Positions 8,590 through 22,724 of a DNA stretch of 64,000 nt are shown here, in pieces. Source of the DNA: Auanema rhodensis. Its lineage: Eukaryota > Nematoda > Chromadorea > Rhabditida > Rhabditidae. The notes beneath the pieces are model-generated. The model saw only the letters and a list, made by a program, of their open reading frames with translations, made no database searches and was not told the origin of the DNA. The stretch lies in the NCBI GenBank assembly GCA_964057225.1, contig OZ059896.1, forward strand, positions 12,632,501 to 12,696,500. Direction: 5' to 3'. Both the position numbers and the translations under genes were made by a program. Position 1 is the first letter of the stretch; each line of letters starts with the position of its first letter.

Positions 8590-11500
8590 GAAAACCTTAT
8601 ACTAGTTCATTGTTTTTTTTTTAAATTTTTTTCGGTATATTTATTTTTTCACTGTCAAATCGGCAAGCACCTGCTGCACATGTGCGAGCTATTCGAGTGA
8701 CCGATGCCCAAACGAGCCACGCTTAGAAAATGAGGCTGACATAACACGTTTTTCACTTTGTAGAGTTGTACCCACTTAACAAAAAAAGTAGAAGAACATA
8801 TATATTTAGAGCAAAAAAAGTGCGGAAAAGTCGTTATCTCGTTAACATCAGTTTCACTGTTCAAAACTCTGTTTATTGTCACTCTACTTGCTATTTCGAG
8901 AGAAACGTTTACAGATATATATGAATATTTACTACACTAGCAAGCAGAAGAAAACCTTATACTAGTTCATTGTTTTTTTTTTTAATTTTTTTCGGTATAT
9001 TTATTTTTTCACTGTCAAATCGGCAAGCACCTGCTGCACATGTGCGAGCTATTCGAGTGACCGATGCCCAAACGAGCCACGCTTAGAAAATGAGGCTGAC
9101 ATAACACGTTTTTCACTCTGTAGAGTTGTACCCACTTAACAAAAAAAGTAGAAGAACATATATATTTAGAGCAAAAAAAGTGCGGAAAAGTCGTTATCTC
9201 GTTAACATCAGTTTCACTGTTCAAAACTCTGTTTATTGTCACTCTACTTGCTATTTCGAGAGAAACGTTTACAGATATATATGAATATTTACTACACTAG
9301 CAAGCAGAAGAAAACCTTATACTAGTTCATTGTTTTTTTTTAGTTTTTTTCGGTATATTTATTTTTTCACTGTCAAATCGGCAACACTAGCAAGCAGAAG
9401 AAAACCTTATACTAGTTCATTGTTTTTTTTTTTAATTTTTTTCGGTATATTTATTTTTTCACTGTCAAATCGGCAAGCACCTGCTGCACATGTGCGAGCT
9501 ATTCGAGTGACCGATGCCCGAACAAGCCACGCTTAGAAAATGAGGCTGACATAACACGTTTTTCACTCCTACCCAGATTGATTGCTTTAGAGACATTTCT
9601 GTCTTATCTCATTATATTCTCTACTTTAACTTTGATTTTTCTAAAATTTCATCAATGTATAATTCAAAATATCATTTCTTGTGATCAGATTGTTAATCGT
9701 TATATCTGTAAACATTTCTCTCGAAGTAGCAAGTAGAGTGTTCAGTTGTACCCACTTAACAAAGAAAGTAGAAGAACATATATATTTAGAGCAAAAAAAG
9801 TGCGGAAAAGTCGTTATCTCGTTAACATCAGTTTCACTGCCCAAAACTCTGTTTATTGTCATTCTACTTGCTATTTCGAGAGAAAAGTTCACAGATATAT
9901 ATGAATATTTACTACACTAGCAAGCAGAAAAAAACCTTATACTAGTTCATTGTTTTTTTTTTTAATTTTTTTCGGTATATTTATTTTTTCACTGTCAAAT
10001 CGGCAAGCACCTGCTGCACATGTGCGAGCTATTCGAGTGACCGATGCCCAAACGAGCCACGCTTAGAAAATGAGGCTGACATAACACCTTTTTCACTCTG
10101 TAGAGTTGTACCCACTTAACAAAAAAAGTAGAAGAACATATATATTTAAAGCAAAAAAAGTGCGGAAAAGTCGTTATCTCGTTAACATCAGTTTCACTGT
10201 TCAAAACTCTGTTTATTGTCACTCTACTTGCTATTTCGAGAGAAACGTTTACAGATATATATGAATATTTACTACACTAGCAAGCAGAAGAAAACCTTAT
10301 ACTAGTTCATTGTTTTTTTTTTTAATTTTTTTCGGTATATTTATTTTTTCACTGTCAAATCGGCAAGCACCTGCTGCACATGTGCGAGCTATTCGAGTGA
10401 CCGATGCCCAAACGAGCCACGCTTAGAAAATGAGGCTGACATAACACGTTTTTCACTCTGTAGAGTTGTACCCACTTAACAAAAAAAGTAGAAGAACATA
10501 TATATTTAGAGCAAAAAAAGTGCGGAAAAGTCGTTATCTCGTTAACATCAGTTTCACTGTTCAAAACTCTGTCTATTGTCACTCTACTTGCTATTTCGAG
10601 AGAAACGTTTACAGATATATATGAATATTTACTACACTAGCAAGCAGAAGAAAACCTTATACTAGTTCATTGTTTTTTTTTTTAATTTTTTTCGGTATAT
10701 TTATTTTTTCACTGTCAAATCGGCAAGCACCTGCTGCACATGTGCGAGCTATTCGAGTGACCGATGCCCGAACAAGCCACGCTTAGAAAATGAGGCTGAC
10801 ATAACACGTTTTTCACTCCTACCCAGATTGATTGCTTTAGAGACATTTCTGTCTTATCTCATTATATTCTCTACTTTAACTTTGATTTTTCTAAAATTTC
10901 ATTAATGTATAATTCAAAATATCATTTCTTGTGATCAGATTGTTAATCGTTATATCTGTAAACGTTTCTCTCGAAATAGCAAGTAGAGTGTTCAGTTGTA
11001 CCCACTTAACAAAGAAAGTAAAAGAACATATATATTTAGAGCAAAAAAAGTGCGGAAAAGTCGTTATCTTGTTAACATCAGTTTCACTGCCCAAAACTCT
11101 GTTTATTGTCATTCTACTTGCTATTTCGAGAGAAACGTTCACAGATATATATGAATATTTACTACACTAGCAAGCAGAAGAAAACCTTATACTACTTCAT
11201 TGTTTTTTTTTAATTTTTTTCGGTATATTTGTTTTTTCACTGTCAAATCGGCAAACACCTGCTGCACATGTGCGAGCTATTCGAGTGACCGATGCCCAAA
11301 CGAGCCACGCTTAGAAAATGAGGCTGACATAACACGTTTTTCACTCTGTAGAGTTGTACCCACTTAACAAAAAAAGTAGAAGAACATATATATTTAGAGC
11401 AAAAAAAGTGCGGAAAAGTCGTTATCTCGTTAACATCAGTTTCACTGTTCAAAACTCTGTTTATTGTCACTCTACTTGCTATTTCGAGAGAAACGTTTAC

Positions 11501-14500
11501 AGATATATATGAATATTTACTACACTAGCAAGCAGAAGAAAACCTTATACTAGTTCATTGTTTTTTTTTAGTTTTTTTCGGTATATTTATTTTTTCACTG
11601 TCAAATCGGCAACACTAGCAAGCAGAAGAAAACCTTATACTAGTTCATTGTTTTTTTTTTTAATTTTTTTCGGTATACTTATTTTTTCACTGTCAAATCG
11701 GCAAGCACCTGCTGCACATGTGCGAGCTATTCGAGTGACCGATGCCCGAACAAGCCACGCTTAGAAAATGAGGCTGACATAACACGTTTTTCACTCCTAC
11801 CCAGATTGATTGCTTTAGAGACATTTCTGTCTATCTCATTATATTCTCTACTTTAACTTTGATTTTTCTAAAATTTCATCAATGTATAATTCAAAATATC
11901 ATTTCTTGTGATCAGATTGTTAATCGTTATATCTGTAAACATTTCTCTCGAAGTAGCAAGTAGAGTGTTCAGTTGTACCCACTTAACAAAGAAAGTAGAA
12001 GAACATATATATTTAGAGCAAAAAAAGTGCGGAAAAGTCGTTATCTCGTTAACATCAGTTTCACTGCCCAAAACTCTGTTTATTGTCATTCTACTTGCTA
12101 TTTCGAGAGAAACGTTTACAGATATATATGAATATTTACTACACTAGCAAGCAGAAGAAAACCTTATACTAGTTCATTGTTTTTTTTTTTAATTTTTTTC
12201 GGTATATTTATTTTTTCACTGTCAAATCGGCAAGCACCTGCTGCACATGTGCGAGCTTTTCGAGTGACCGATGCCCAAACGAACCACGCTTAGAAAATGA
12301 GGCTGACATAACACGTTTTTCACTCGTACCCAGATTGATTGCTTTAGAGACATTTCTGTCTTATCTCATTATATTCTCAACTTTGACTTTGATTTTTCTA
12401 AAATTTCATTAATGTATAATTCAAAATATCATTTCTTGTGATCAGATTGTTAATCGTTATATCTGTAAACGTTTTTCTCGAAATAGCAAGTAGAGTGTTC
12501 AGTGGTACCCACTTAACAAAGAAAGTAGAAGAACATATATATTTAGAGCAAAAAAAGTGCGGAAAAGTCGTTATCTCGTTAACATCAGTTTCACTGCCCA
12601 AAACTCTGTTTATTGTCATTCTACTTGCTATTTCGAGAGAAACGTTTACAGATATATATGAATATTTACTACACTAGCAAGCAGAAGAAAACCTTATACT
12701 AGTTCATTGTTTTTTTTTAATTTTTTTCGGTATATTTATTTTTTCACTGTCAAATCGGCAAGCACCTGCTGCACATGTGCGAGCTATTCGAGTGACCGAT
12801 GCCCAAACGAGCCACGCTTAGAAAATGAGGCTGACATAACACGTTTTTCACTCTGTAGAGTTGTACCCACTTAACAAAAAAAGTAGAAGAACATATATAT
12901 TTAGAGCAAAAAAAGTGCGGAAAAGTCGTTATCTCGTTAACATCAGTTTCACTGTTCAAAACTCTGTCTATTGTCACTCTACTTGCTATTTCGAGAGAAA
13001 CGTTTACAGATATATATGAATATTTACTACACTAGCAAGCAGAAGAAAACCTTATACTAGTTCATTGTTTTTTTTTTAAATTTTTTTCGGTATATTTATT
13101 TTTTCACTGTCAAATCGGCAAGCACCTGCTGCACATGTGCGAGCTATTCGAGTGACCGATGCCCGAACAAGCCACGCTTAGAAAATGAGGCTGACATAAC
13201 ACGTTTTTCACTCCTACCCAGATTGATTGCTTTAGAGACATTTCTGTCTTATCTCATTATATTCTCTACTTTAACTTTAATTTTTCTTAAATTTCATCAA
13301 TGTATAATTCAAAATATCATTTCTTGTAATCAGATTGTTAATCGTTATATCTGTAAACATTTCTCTCGAAGTAGCAAGTAGAGTGTTCAGTTGTACCCAC
13401 TTAACAAAGAAAGTAGAAGAACATATATATTTAGAGCAAAAAAAGTGCGGAAAAGTCGTTATCTCGTTAACATCAGTTTCACTGCCCAAAACTCTGTTTA
13501 TTGTCATTCTACTTGCTATTTCGAGAGAAACGTTTACAGATATATACGAATATTTACTACACTAGCAAGCAGAAGAAAACCTTATACTAGTTCATTGTTT
13601 TTTTTTTAAATTTTTTTCGGTATATTTATTTTTTCACTGTCAAATCGGCAAGCACCTGCTGCACATGTGCGAGCTATTCGAGTGACCGATGCCCAAACGA
13701 GCCACGCTTAGAAAATGAGGCTGACATAACACGTTTTTCACTCTGTAGAGTTGTACCCACTTAACAAAAAAAGTAGAAGAACATATATATTTAGAGCAAA
13801 AAAAGTGCGGAAAAGTCGTTATCTCGTTAACATCAGTTTCACTGTTCAAAACTCTGTCTATTGTCACTCTACTTGCTATTTCGAGAGAAACGTTTACAGA
13901 TATATATGAATATTTACTACACTAGCAAGCAGAAGAAAACCTTATACTAGTTCATTGTTTTTTTTTTAAATTTTTTTCGGTATATTTATTTTTTCACTGT
14001 CAAATCGGCAAGCACCTGCTGCACATGTGCGAGCTATTCGAGTGACCGATGCCCGAACAAGCCACGCTTAGAAAATGAGGCTGACATAACACGTTTTTCA
14101 CTCCTACCCAGATTGATTGCTTTAGAGACATTTCTGTCTTATCTCATTATATTCTCTACTTTAACTTTAATTTTTCTTAAATTTCATCAATGTATAATTC
14201 AAAATATCATTTCTTGTAATCAGATTGTTAATCGTTATATCTGTAAACATTTCTCTCGAAGTAGCAAGTAGACTGTTCAGTTGTACCCACTTAACAAAGA
14301 AAGTAGAAGAACATATATATTTAGAGCAAAAAAAGTGCGGAAAAGTCGTTATCTCGTTAACATCAGTTTCACTGCCCAAAACTCTGTTTATTGTCATTCT
14401 ACTTGCTATTTCGAGAGAAACGTTTACAGATATATACGAATATTTACTACACTAGCAAGCAGAAGAAAACCTTATACTAGTTCATTGTTTTTTTTTTAAA

Positions 14501-15200
14501 TTTTTTTCGGTATATTTATTTTTTCACTGTCAAATCGGCAAGCACCTGCTGCACATGTGCGAGCTATTCGAGTGACCGATGCCCAAACGAGCCACGCTTA
14601 GAAAATGAGGCTGACATAACACCTTTTTCACTCTGTAGAGTTGTACCCAGTTAACAAAAAAAGTAGAAAAACATATATATTTAGAGCAAAAAAAGTGCGG
14701 AAAAGTCGTTATCTCGTTAACATCAGTTTCACTGTTCAAAACTCTGTTTATTGTCACTCTACTTGCTATTTCGAGAGAAACGTTTACAGATATATATGAA
14801 AATTTACTACACTAGCAAGCAGAAGAAAACCTTATACTAGTTCATTGTTTTTTTTTTAAATTTTTTTCGGTATATTTATTTTTTCACTGTCAAATCGGCA
14901 AGCACCTGCTGCACATGTGCGAGCTATTCGAGTGACCGATGCCCAAACGAGCCACGCTTAGAAAATGAGGCTGACATAACACGTTTTTCACTCTGTAGAG
15001 TTGTACCCACTTAACAAAAAAAGTAGAAGAACATATATATTTAGAGCAAAAAAAGTGCGGAAAAGTCGTTATCTTGTTAACATCAGTTTCACTGCCCAAA
15101 ACTCTGTTTATTGTCATTCTACTTGCTATTTCGAGAAAAACGTTTACAGATATATATGAATATTTACTACACTAGCAAGCAGAAGAAAACCTTATACTAG
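8590..15200 (+). repeat. Sub-array containing 360-bp short monomers
   Basis: Nine short monomers lie here, identified by a fused tttttcactctgtagagttg-type junction near 8757, 9117, 10097, 10457, 11345, 12852, 13742, 14632 and 14992. Each lacks about 170 bp, from just after ttttcact to the end of the left inverted-repeat arm. They alternate with full 530-bp monomers. Parts form an 890-bp dimer (530+360) repeated at about 12.75-15.1 kb, and a 2228-bp unit is repeated (for example around 9330 and 11558). I find no such short monomer after 15.2 kb. Confidence 0.88.
9295..9474 (+). repeat. 88-90 bp subrepeat duplicated in tandem (first example)
   Basis: The segment from cactagcaagcag to tgtcaaatcggcaa appears twice in a row (9295-9384 and from 9385), joined as cggcaacactagc. 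It contains the T-rich tract. Insertion of this extra copy turns a 530-bp monomer into a 616-621-bp one. The same arrangement recurs near 11.55, 20.35, 20.97, 21.58, 23.26, 23.88, 24.49, 25.1, 25.7, 26.3 and 28.5 kb, and often further right. Confidence 0.85.
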
Positions 15201-15329
15201 TTCATTGTTTTTTTTTTAAATTTTTTTCGGTATATTTATTTTTTCACTGTCAAATCGGCAAGCACCTGCTGCACATGTGCGAGCTATTCGAGTGACCGAT
15301 GCCCAAACGAGCCACGCTTAGAAAATGAG

Positions 15330-16560
15330 GCTGACATAACACGTTTTTCACTCCTATCCAGATTGATTGCTTTAGAGACATTTCTGTCTTATCTCATTAT
15401 ATTCTCTACTTTGACTTTGATTTTTCTAAAATTTCTTTAATGTATTATTCAAAATATCATTTCTTGTGTTCAGCTTGTTAATCGTTATATCTGTAAACGT
15501 TTCTCTCGAAATAGCAAGTAGAGTGTAAAGTTGTACCCACTTAACAAAGAAAGTAGAAGAACATATATATTTAGAGCAAAAAAAGTGCGGAAAAGTCGTT
15601 ATCTCGTTAACATCAGTTTCACTGTTCAAAACTCTGTTTATTGTCACTCTACTTGCTATTTCGACTGAAACGTTTACAGATATATATTTATATTTACTAC
15701 ACTAGCAAGCAGAAGAAAACCTTATACTAGTTCATTGTTTTTTTTGAAATTTTTTTCGGTATATTTATTTTTTCACTGTCAAATCGGCAAGCACCTGCTG
15801 CACATGTGCGAGCTATTTGAGTGACCGATGCCCAAACAAGCCACGCTTAGAAAAAGAGGCTGACATAACACGTTTTTCACTCCTACCCAGATTGATTGCT
15901 TTAGAGACATTTCTGTCTTATCTCATTATATTCTCTACTTTGACTTTGACTTTTCTGAAATTTCATTAATGTATAATTCAAAATAACATTTCTTGTGATC
16001 AGATTGTTAATCTTTATATCTGTAAACGTTTCTCTCGAAATAGCAAGAAGAGTGTTCAGTTGTACCCACTTAACAAAGAAAGTAGAAGAACATATATATT
16101 TAGAGCCAAAAAAGTGCGGAAAAGTCGTTATCTCGTTAACATCAGTTTCACTGCCCAAAACTCTGTTTATTGTCATTCTACTTGCTATTTCGAGAGAAAC
16201 GTTTACAGTTATATATGAATATTTACTACACTAACAAGCAGAAGAAAACCTTATACTAGTTCATTGTTTTTTTTGAAATTTTTTTCGGTATATTTATTTT
16301 TTCACTGTCAAATCGGCAAGCACCTGCTGCACATGTGCGAGCTATTCAAGTGACCGATGCTCAAACGAGCCACGCTTAGAAAATGAGACTGACATAACAC
16401 GTTTTTCACTCCTACCCAGAGTGATTGCTTTAGAGACATTTCTGTCTTATCTCATTATATTCTCTACTTTGACTTTGATTTTTCTAAAATTTCATTAATG
16501 TATAATTCAAAATATCATTTCTTGTGATCAGATTGTTAATCGTTATATCTGTAAACGTTT
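15330..16560 (+). repeat. Block repeated 17.2 kb downstream, left copy
   Basis: The monomers here carry rare variants: ttcgactgaaacg, tttagagccaaaaaag, gtttacagttatata and tgacttttctgaaattt. The same combination occurs at about 32.5-33.7 kb with 17187-bp spacing (15995/33182). Confidence 0.8.
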
Positions 16561-16836
16561 CTCTCAAAATAGCAAGTAGAGTGTTCAGTTGTACTCACTT
16601 AACAAAGAAAGTAGAAGAACATATATATTTAGAGCAAAAAAAGTGCGGAAAAGTCGTTATCTCGTTAACATCAGTTTCACTGCCCAAAACTCTGTTTATT
16701 GTCATTCTACTTGCTATTTCGAGAGAAACGTTTACAGATATATATGAATATTTACTACACTAGCAAGCAGAAGAAAACCTTATACTAGTTCATTGTTTTT
16801 TTTGAAATTTTTTTCGGTATATTTATTTTTTCACTG

Positions 16837-16882
16837 TCAAATCGGCAAGCACCTGCTGCACATGTGCGAGCTATTCGAGTGA
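16837..16882. other. Conserved palindrome-bearing block of the monomer (example)
   Basis: Nearly every monomer holds gcacctgctgcacatgtgcg, which contains the perfect 10-bp palindrome gcacatgtgc with an E-box core (CANNTG). It is followed by gagctattcgagtga. It is the least AT-rich and among the most conserved parts of the repeat, so it is a candidate protein-binding site. No binding protein can be named from sequence alone. Confidence 0.5.
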
Positions 16883-19189
16883 ACGATGCCCAAACGAGCG
16901 ACGCTTAGAAAATGAGGCTGACATAACACGTTTTTCACTCCTACCCAGATTGATTGCTTTAGAGACATTTCTGTCTTATCTCATTATATTCTCTACTTTG
17001 ACTTTGATTTTTCTAAAATTTCATTAATGTATAATTCAAAATATCATTTCTTGTGATCAGACTGTTAATTGTTATATCTGTAAACGTTTCTCTCGAAATA
17101 GCAAGTGGAGTGTTCAGTTGTACCCACTTAACAAAGAAAGTAGAAGAACATATATATTTAGAGCAAAAAAAGTGCGGAAAAGTCGTTATCTCGTTAACAT
17201 TAGTTTCACTGCCCAAAACTCTGTTCATTGTCACTCTACTTGCTATTTCGAGAAAAACGTTTACAGATATATATGAATATTTACTACACTAGCAAGCAGA
17301 AGAAAACCTTATACTAGTTCATTGTTTTTTTTTAGTTTTTTTCGGTATATTTATTTTTTCACTGTCAAATCGGCAAGCACCTGCTGCACATGTGCGAGCT
17401 ATTCAAGTGATCGATGCCCAAACGAGCCACGCTTAGAAAATGAGGCTGACATAACACGTTTTTCACTCCTACCCAGATTGATTGCTTCAGAGACATTTCT
17501 GTCTTATCTCATTATATTCTCTACTTTGACTTTGATTTTTCTAAAATTTCATTAATATATAATTCAAAATATCATTTCTTGTGATCAGATTGTTAATCGT
17601 TATATCTGTAAACGTTTCTCTCGAAATAGCAAGTGGAGTGTTCAGTTGTACCCACTTAACAAAGAAAGTAGAAGAACATATATATTTAGAGCAAAAAAAG
17701 TGCGGAAAAGTCGTTATCTCGTTAACATTAGTTTCACTGCCCAAAACTCTGTTCATTGTCACTCTACTTGCTATTTCGAGAGAAACGTTTACAGATGTAT
17801 ATAAATATTTACTACACTAGCAAGCAGAAGAAAACCTTATACTAGTTCATTGTTTTTTTTTGAAATTTTTTTCGGTATATTTATTTTTTCACTGTCAAAT
17901 CGGCAAGCACCTGCTGCACATGTGCGAGCTATTCGAGTGAACGATGCCCAAACGAGCCACGCTTAGAAAATGAGGCTGACATAACACGTTTTTCACTCCT
18001 ACCCAGATTGATTGCTTTAGAGACATTTCTGTCTTATCTCATTATATTCTCTACTTTGACTTTGATTTTTCTAAAATTTCATTAATGTATAATTCAAAAT
18101 ATCATTTCTTGTGATCAGACTGTTAATTGTTATATCTGTAAACGTTTCTCTCAAAATAGCAAGTAGAGTTTTCAGTTGTACCCACTTAACAAAGAAAGTA
18201 GAAGAACATATATATTTAGAGCAAAAAAAGTGCGGAAAAGTCGTTATCTCGTTAACATCAGTTTCACTGCCCAAAACTCTGTTTATTGTCATTCTACTTG
18301 CTATTTCGAGAAAAACGTTTACAGATATATATGAATATTTACTACACTAGCAAGCAGAAGAAAACCTTATACTAGTTCATTGTTTTTTTTGAAATTTTTT
18401 TGGTATATTTATTTTTTCACTGTCAAATCGGCAAGCACCTGCTGCACATGTGCGAGCTATTCGAGTGACCGATGCCCAAACGAGCCACGCTTAGAAAATG
18501 AAGCTGACATAACACGTTTTTCACTCCTATCCAGATTGATTGCTTTAGAGACATTTCTGTCTTATCTCATTATATTCTCTACTTTGACTTTGATTTTTCT
18601 AAAATTTCTTTAATGTATAATTCAAAATATCATTTCTTGTGATCAGCTTGTTAATCGTTATATCTGTAAACGTTTCTCTCGAAATAGCAAGTAGAGTGTA
18701 AAGTTGTACCCACTTAACAAAGAAAGTAGAAGAACATATATATTTAGAGCAAAAAAAGTGCGGAAAAGTCGTTATCTCGTTAACATCAGTTTCACTGTTC
18801 AAAACTCTGTCTATTGTCACTCTACTTGCTATTTCGAGAGAAACGTTTACAGATATATATTTATATTTACTACACTAGCAAGCAGAAGAAAACCTTATAC
18901 TAGTTCATTGTTTTTTTTGAAATTTTTTTCGGTATATTTATTTTTTCACTGTCAAATCGGCAAGCACCTGCTGCACATGTGCGAGCTATTCGAGTGACCG
19001 ATGCCCAAACAAGCCACGCTTAGAAAATGAGGCTGACATAACACGTTTTTCACTCCTACCCAGATTGATTGCTTTAGAGACATTTCTGTCTTATCTCATT
19101 ATATTCTCTACTTTGACTTTGACTTTTCTGAAATTTCATTAATGTATAATTCAAAATAACATTTCTTGTGATCAGCTTGTTAATCGTTA

Positions 19190-19300
19190 TATCTGTAAAC
19201 GTTTCTCTCGAAATAGCAAGTAGAGTGTAAAGTTGTACCCACTTAACCTTATACTAGTTCATTGTTTTTTTTGAAATTTTTTTCGGTATATTTATTTTTT
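19190..19300 (+). repeat. Truncated monomer junction
   Basis: At 19241-19250 the sequence acttaac runs directly into cttatactagttc. About 300 bp, covering most of the inverted-repeat module interior, its right arm and the start of the next monomer, is missing. A shared aac/acc at the join suggests a deletion through short homology. Confidence 0.8.
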
Positions 19301-20289
19301 CACTGTCAAATCGGCAAGCACCTGCTGCACATGTGCGAGCTATTCGAGTGACCGATGCTCAAACGAGCCACGCTTAGAAAATGAGGCTGACATAACACGT
19401 TTTTCACTCCTACCCAGATTGATTGCTTTAGAGACATTTCTGTCTTATCTCATTATATTCTCTACTTTGACTTTGACTTTTCTGAAATTTCATTAATGTA
19501 TAATTCAAAATAACATTTCTTGTGATCAGCTTGTTAATCGTTATATCTGTAAACGTTTCTCTCGAAATAGCAAGTAGAGTGTAAAGTTGTACCCACTTAA
19601 CAAAGAAAGTAGAAGAACATATATATTTAGAGCAAAAAAAGTGCGGAAAAGTCGTTATCTCGTTAACATCAGTTTCACTGCCCAAAACTCTGTTTATTGT
19701 CATTCTACTTGCTATTTCGAGAGAAACGTTCACAGATATATATGAATATTTACTACACTAGCAAGCAGAAGAAAACCTTATACTAGTTCATTGTTTTTTT
19801 TGAAATTTTTTTCGGTATATTTATTTTTTCACTGTCAAATCGGCAAGCACCTGCTGCACATGTGCGAGCTATTCGAGTGAACGATGCCCAAACGAGCCAC
19901 GCTTAGAAAATGAGGCTGACATAACACGTTTTTCACTCCTACCCAGATTGATTGCTTTTGAGACATTTCTGTCTTATCTCATTATATTCTCTACTTTGAC
20001 TTTGATTTTTCTGAAATTTCATTAATGTATAATTCAAAATATCATTTCTTGTGATCAGACTGTTAATTGTTATATCTGTAAACGTTTCTCTCGAAATAGC
20101 AAGTGGAGTGTTCAGTTGTACCCACTTAACAAAGAAAGTAGAAGAACATATATATTTAGAGCAAAAAAAGTGCGGAAAAGTCTTTATCTCGTTAACATCA
20201 GTTTCACTGCCCAAAACTCTGTTTATTGTCATTCTACTTGCTATTTCGAGAGAAACGTTCACAGATATATATGAATATTTACTACACTA

Positions 20290-21090
20290 GCAAGCAGAAG
20301 AAAACCTTATACTAGTTCATTGTTTTTTTTTAGTTTTTTTCGGTATATTTATTTTTTCACTGTCAAATCGGCAACACTAGCAAGCAGAAGAAAACCTTAT
20401 ACTAGTTCATTGTTTTTTTTTTAATTTTTTCGGTATATTTATTTTTTCACTGTCAAATCGACAAGCACCTGCTGCACATGTGCGAGCTATTCGAGTGAAC
20501 GATGCCCAAACGAGCCACGCTTAGAAAATGAGGCTGACATAACACGTTTTTCACTCCTACCCAGATTGATTGCTTTTGAGACATTTCTGTCTTATCTCAT
20601 TATATTCTCTACTTTGACTTTGATTTTTCTGAAATTTCATTAATGTATAATTCAAAATATCATTTCTTGTGATCAGACTGTTAATTGTTATATCTGTAAA
20701 CGTTTCTCTCGAAATAGCAAGTGGAGTGTTCAGTTGTACCCACTTAACAAAGAAAGTAGAAGAACATATATATTTAGAGCAAAAAAAGTGCGGAAAAGTC
20801 TTTATCTCGTTAACATCAGTTTCACTGCCCAAAACTCTGTTTATTGTCATTCTACTTGCTATTTCGAGAGAAACGTTCACAGATATATATGAATATTTAC
20901 TACACTAGCAAGCAGAAGAAAACCTTATACTAGTTCATTGTTTTTTTTTAGTTTTTTTCGGTATATTTATTTTTTCACTGTCAAATCGGCAACACTAGCA
21001 AGCAGAAGAAAACCTTATACTAGTTCATTGTTTTTTTTTTAATTTTTTCGGTATATTTATTTTTTCACTGTCAAATCGACAAGCACCTGC
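20290..21090 (+). repeat. 618-bp higher-order tandem pair
   Basis: Two successive 618-bp units (reference points 20051 and 20669) share rare variants such as aagtctttatctcg, gcttttgagac and caaatcgacaag. Each is a 530-bp monomer plus one 89-bp subrepeat. A third unit begins at 21287 but differs in internal variants. Confidence 0.8.
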
Positions 21091-22724
21091 TGCACATGTG
21101 CGAGCTATTCGAGTGACCGATGCCCGAACGAGCCACGCTTAGAAAATGAGGCTGACATAACACGTTTTTCACTCCTACCCAGAGTGATTGCTTTAGAGAC
21201 ATTTCTGTCTTATCTCATTATATTCTCTACTTTGACTTTGATTTTTCTAAAATTTCATTAATGTATAATTCAAAATATCATTTCTTGTGATCAGATTGTT
21301 AATCGTTATATCTGTAAACGTTTCTCTCAAAATAGCAAGTAGAGTGTTCAGTTGTACTCACTTAACAAAGAAAGTAGAAGAACATATATATTTAGAGCAA
21401 AAAAAGTGCGGAAAAGTCGTTATCTCGTTAACATCAGTTTCACTGTTCAAAACTCTGTTTATTGTCACTCTACTTGCTATTTCGAGAGAAACGTTCACAG
21501 ATATATATGAATATTTACTACACTAGCAAGCAGAAGAAAACCTTATACTAGTTCATTGTTTTTTTTTAATTTTTTTCGGTATATTTATTTTTTCACTGTC
21601 AAATCGGCAACACTAGCAAGCAGAAGAAAACCTTATACTAGTTCATTGTTTTTTTTTTTATTTTTTCGGTATATTTATTTTTTCACTGTCAAATCGGCAA
21701 GCACCTGCTGCACATGTGCGAGCTATTCAAGTGACCGATGCCCAAACGAGCCACGCTTAGAAAATGAGGCTGACATAACACGTTTTTCACTCCTACCCAG
21801 ATTGATTGCTTCAGAGACATTTCTGTCTTATCTCATTATATTCTCTACTTTGACTTTGATTTTTCTAAAATTTCATTAATGTATAATTCAAAATATCATT
21901 TCTTGTGATCAGCTTGTTAATCGTTATATCTGTAAACGTTTCTCTCGAAATAGCAAGTAGAGTGTAAAGTTGTACCCACTTAACAAAGAAAGTAGAAGAA
22001 CATATATATTTAGAGCAAAAAAAGTGCGGAAAAGTCGTTATCTCGTTAACATTAGTTTCACTGCCCAAAACTCTGTTTATTGTCATTCTACTTGCTATTT
22101 CGAGAGAAACGTTTACAGATATATATGAATATTTACTACACTAGCAAGCAGAAGAAAACCTTATACTAGTTCATTGTTTTTTTTTAATTTTTTTCGGTAT
22201 ATTTATTTTTTCACTGTCAAATCGGCAAGCACCTGCTGCACATGTGCGAGCTATTCAAGTGACCGATGCCCAAACGAGCCACGCTTAGAAAATGAGGCTG
22301 ACATAACACGTTTTTCACTCCTACCCAGATTGATTGCTTCAGAGACATTTCTGTCTTATCTCATTATATTCTCTACTTTGACTTTGATTTTTCTAAAATT
22401 TCATTAATATATAATTCAGAATATCATTTCTTGTGATCAGATTGTTAATCGTTATATCTGTAAACGTTTCTCTCGAAATAGCAAGTGGAGTGTTCAGTTG
22501 TACCCACTTAACAAAGAAAGTAGAAGAACATATATATTTAGAGCAAAAAAAGTGCGGAAAAGTCGTTATCTCGTTAACATTAGTTTCACTGCCCAAAACT
22601 CTGTTCATTGTCACTCTACTTGCTATTTCGAGAGAAACGTTTACAGATGTATATAAATATTTACTACAGTAGCAAGCAGAAAAAAACCTTATACTAGTTC
22701 ATTGTTTTTTTTTAGTTTTTTCGG

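Noticed and set aside
16866..16890. A possible CENP-B box (TTCG....A..CGGG) in attcgagtgaccgatgc.
   Set aside because: The left half fits but the CGGG part is not present (gatg instead), so I do not call it. A centromeric role for this satellite is possible but has no direct support here.
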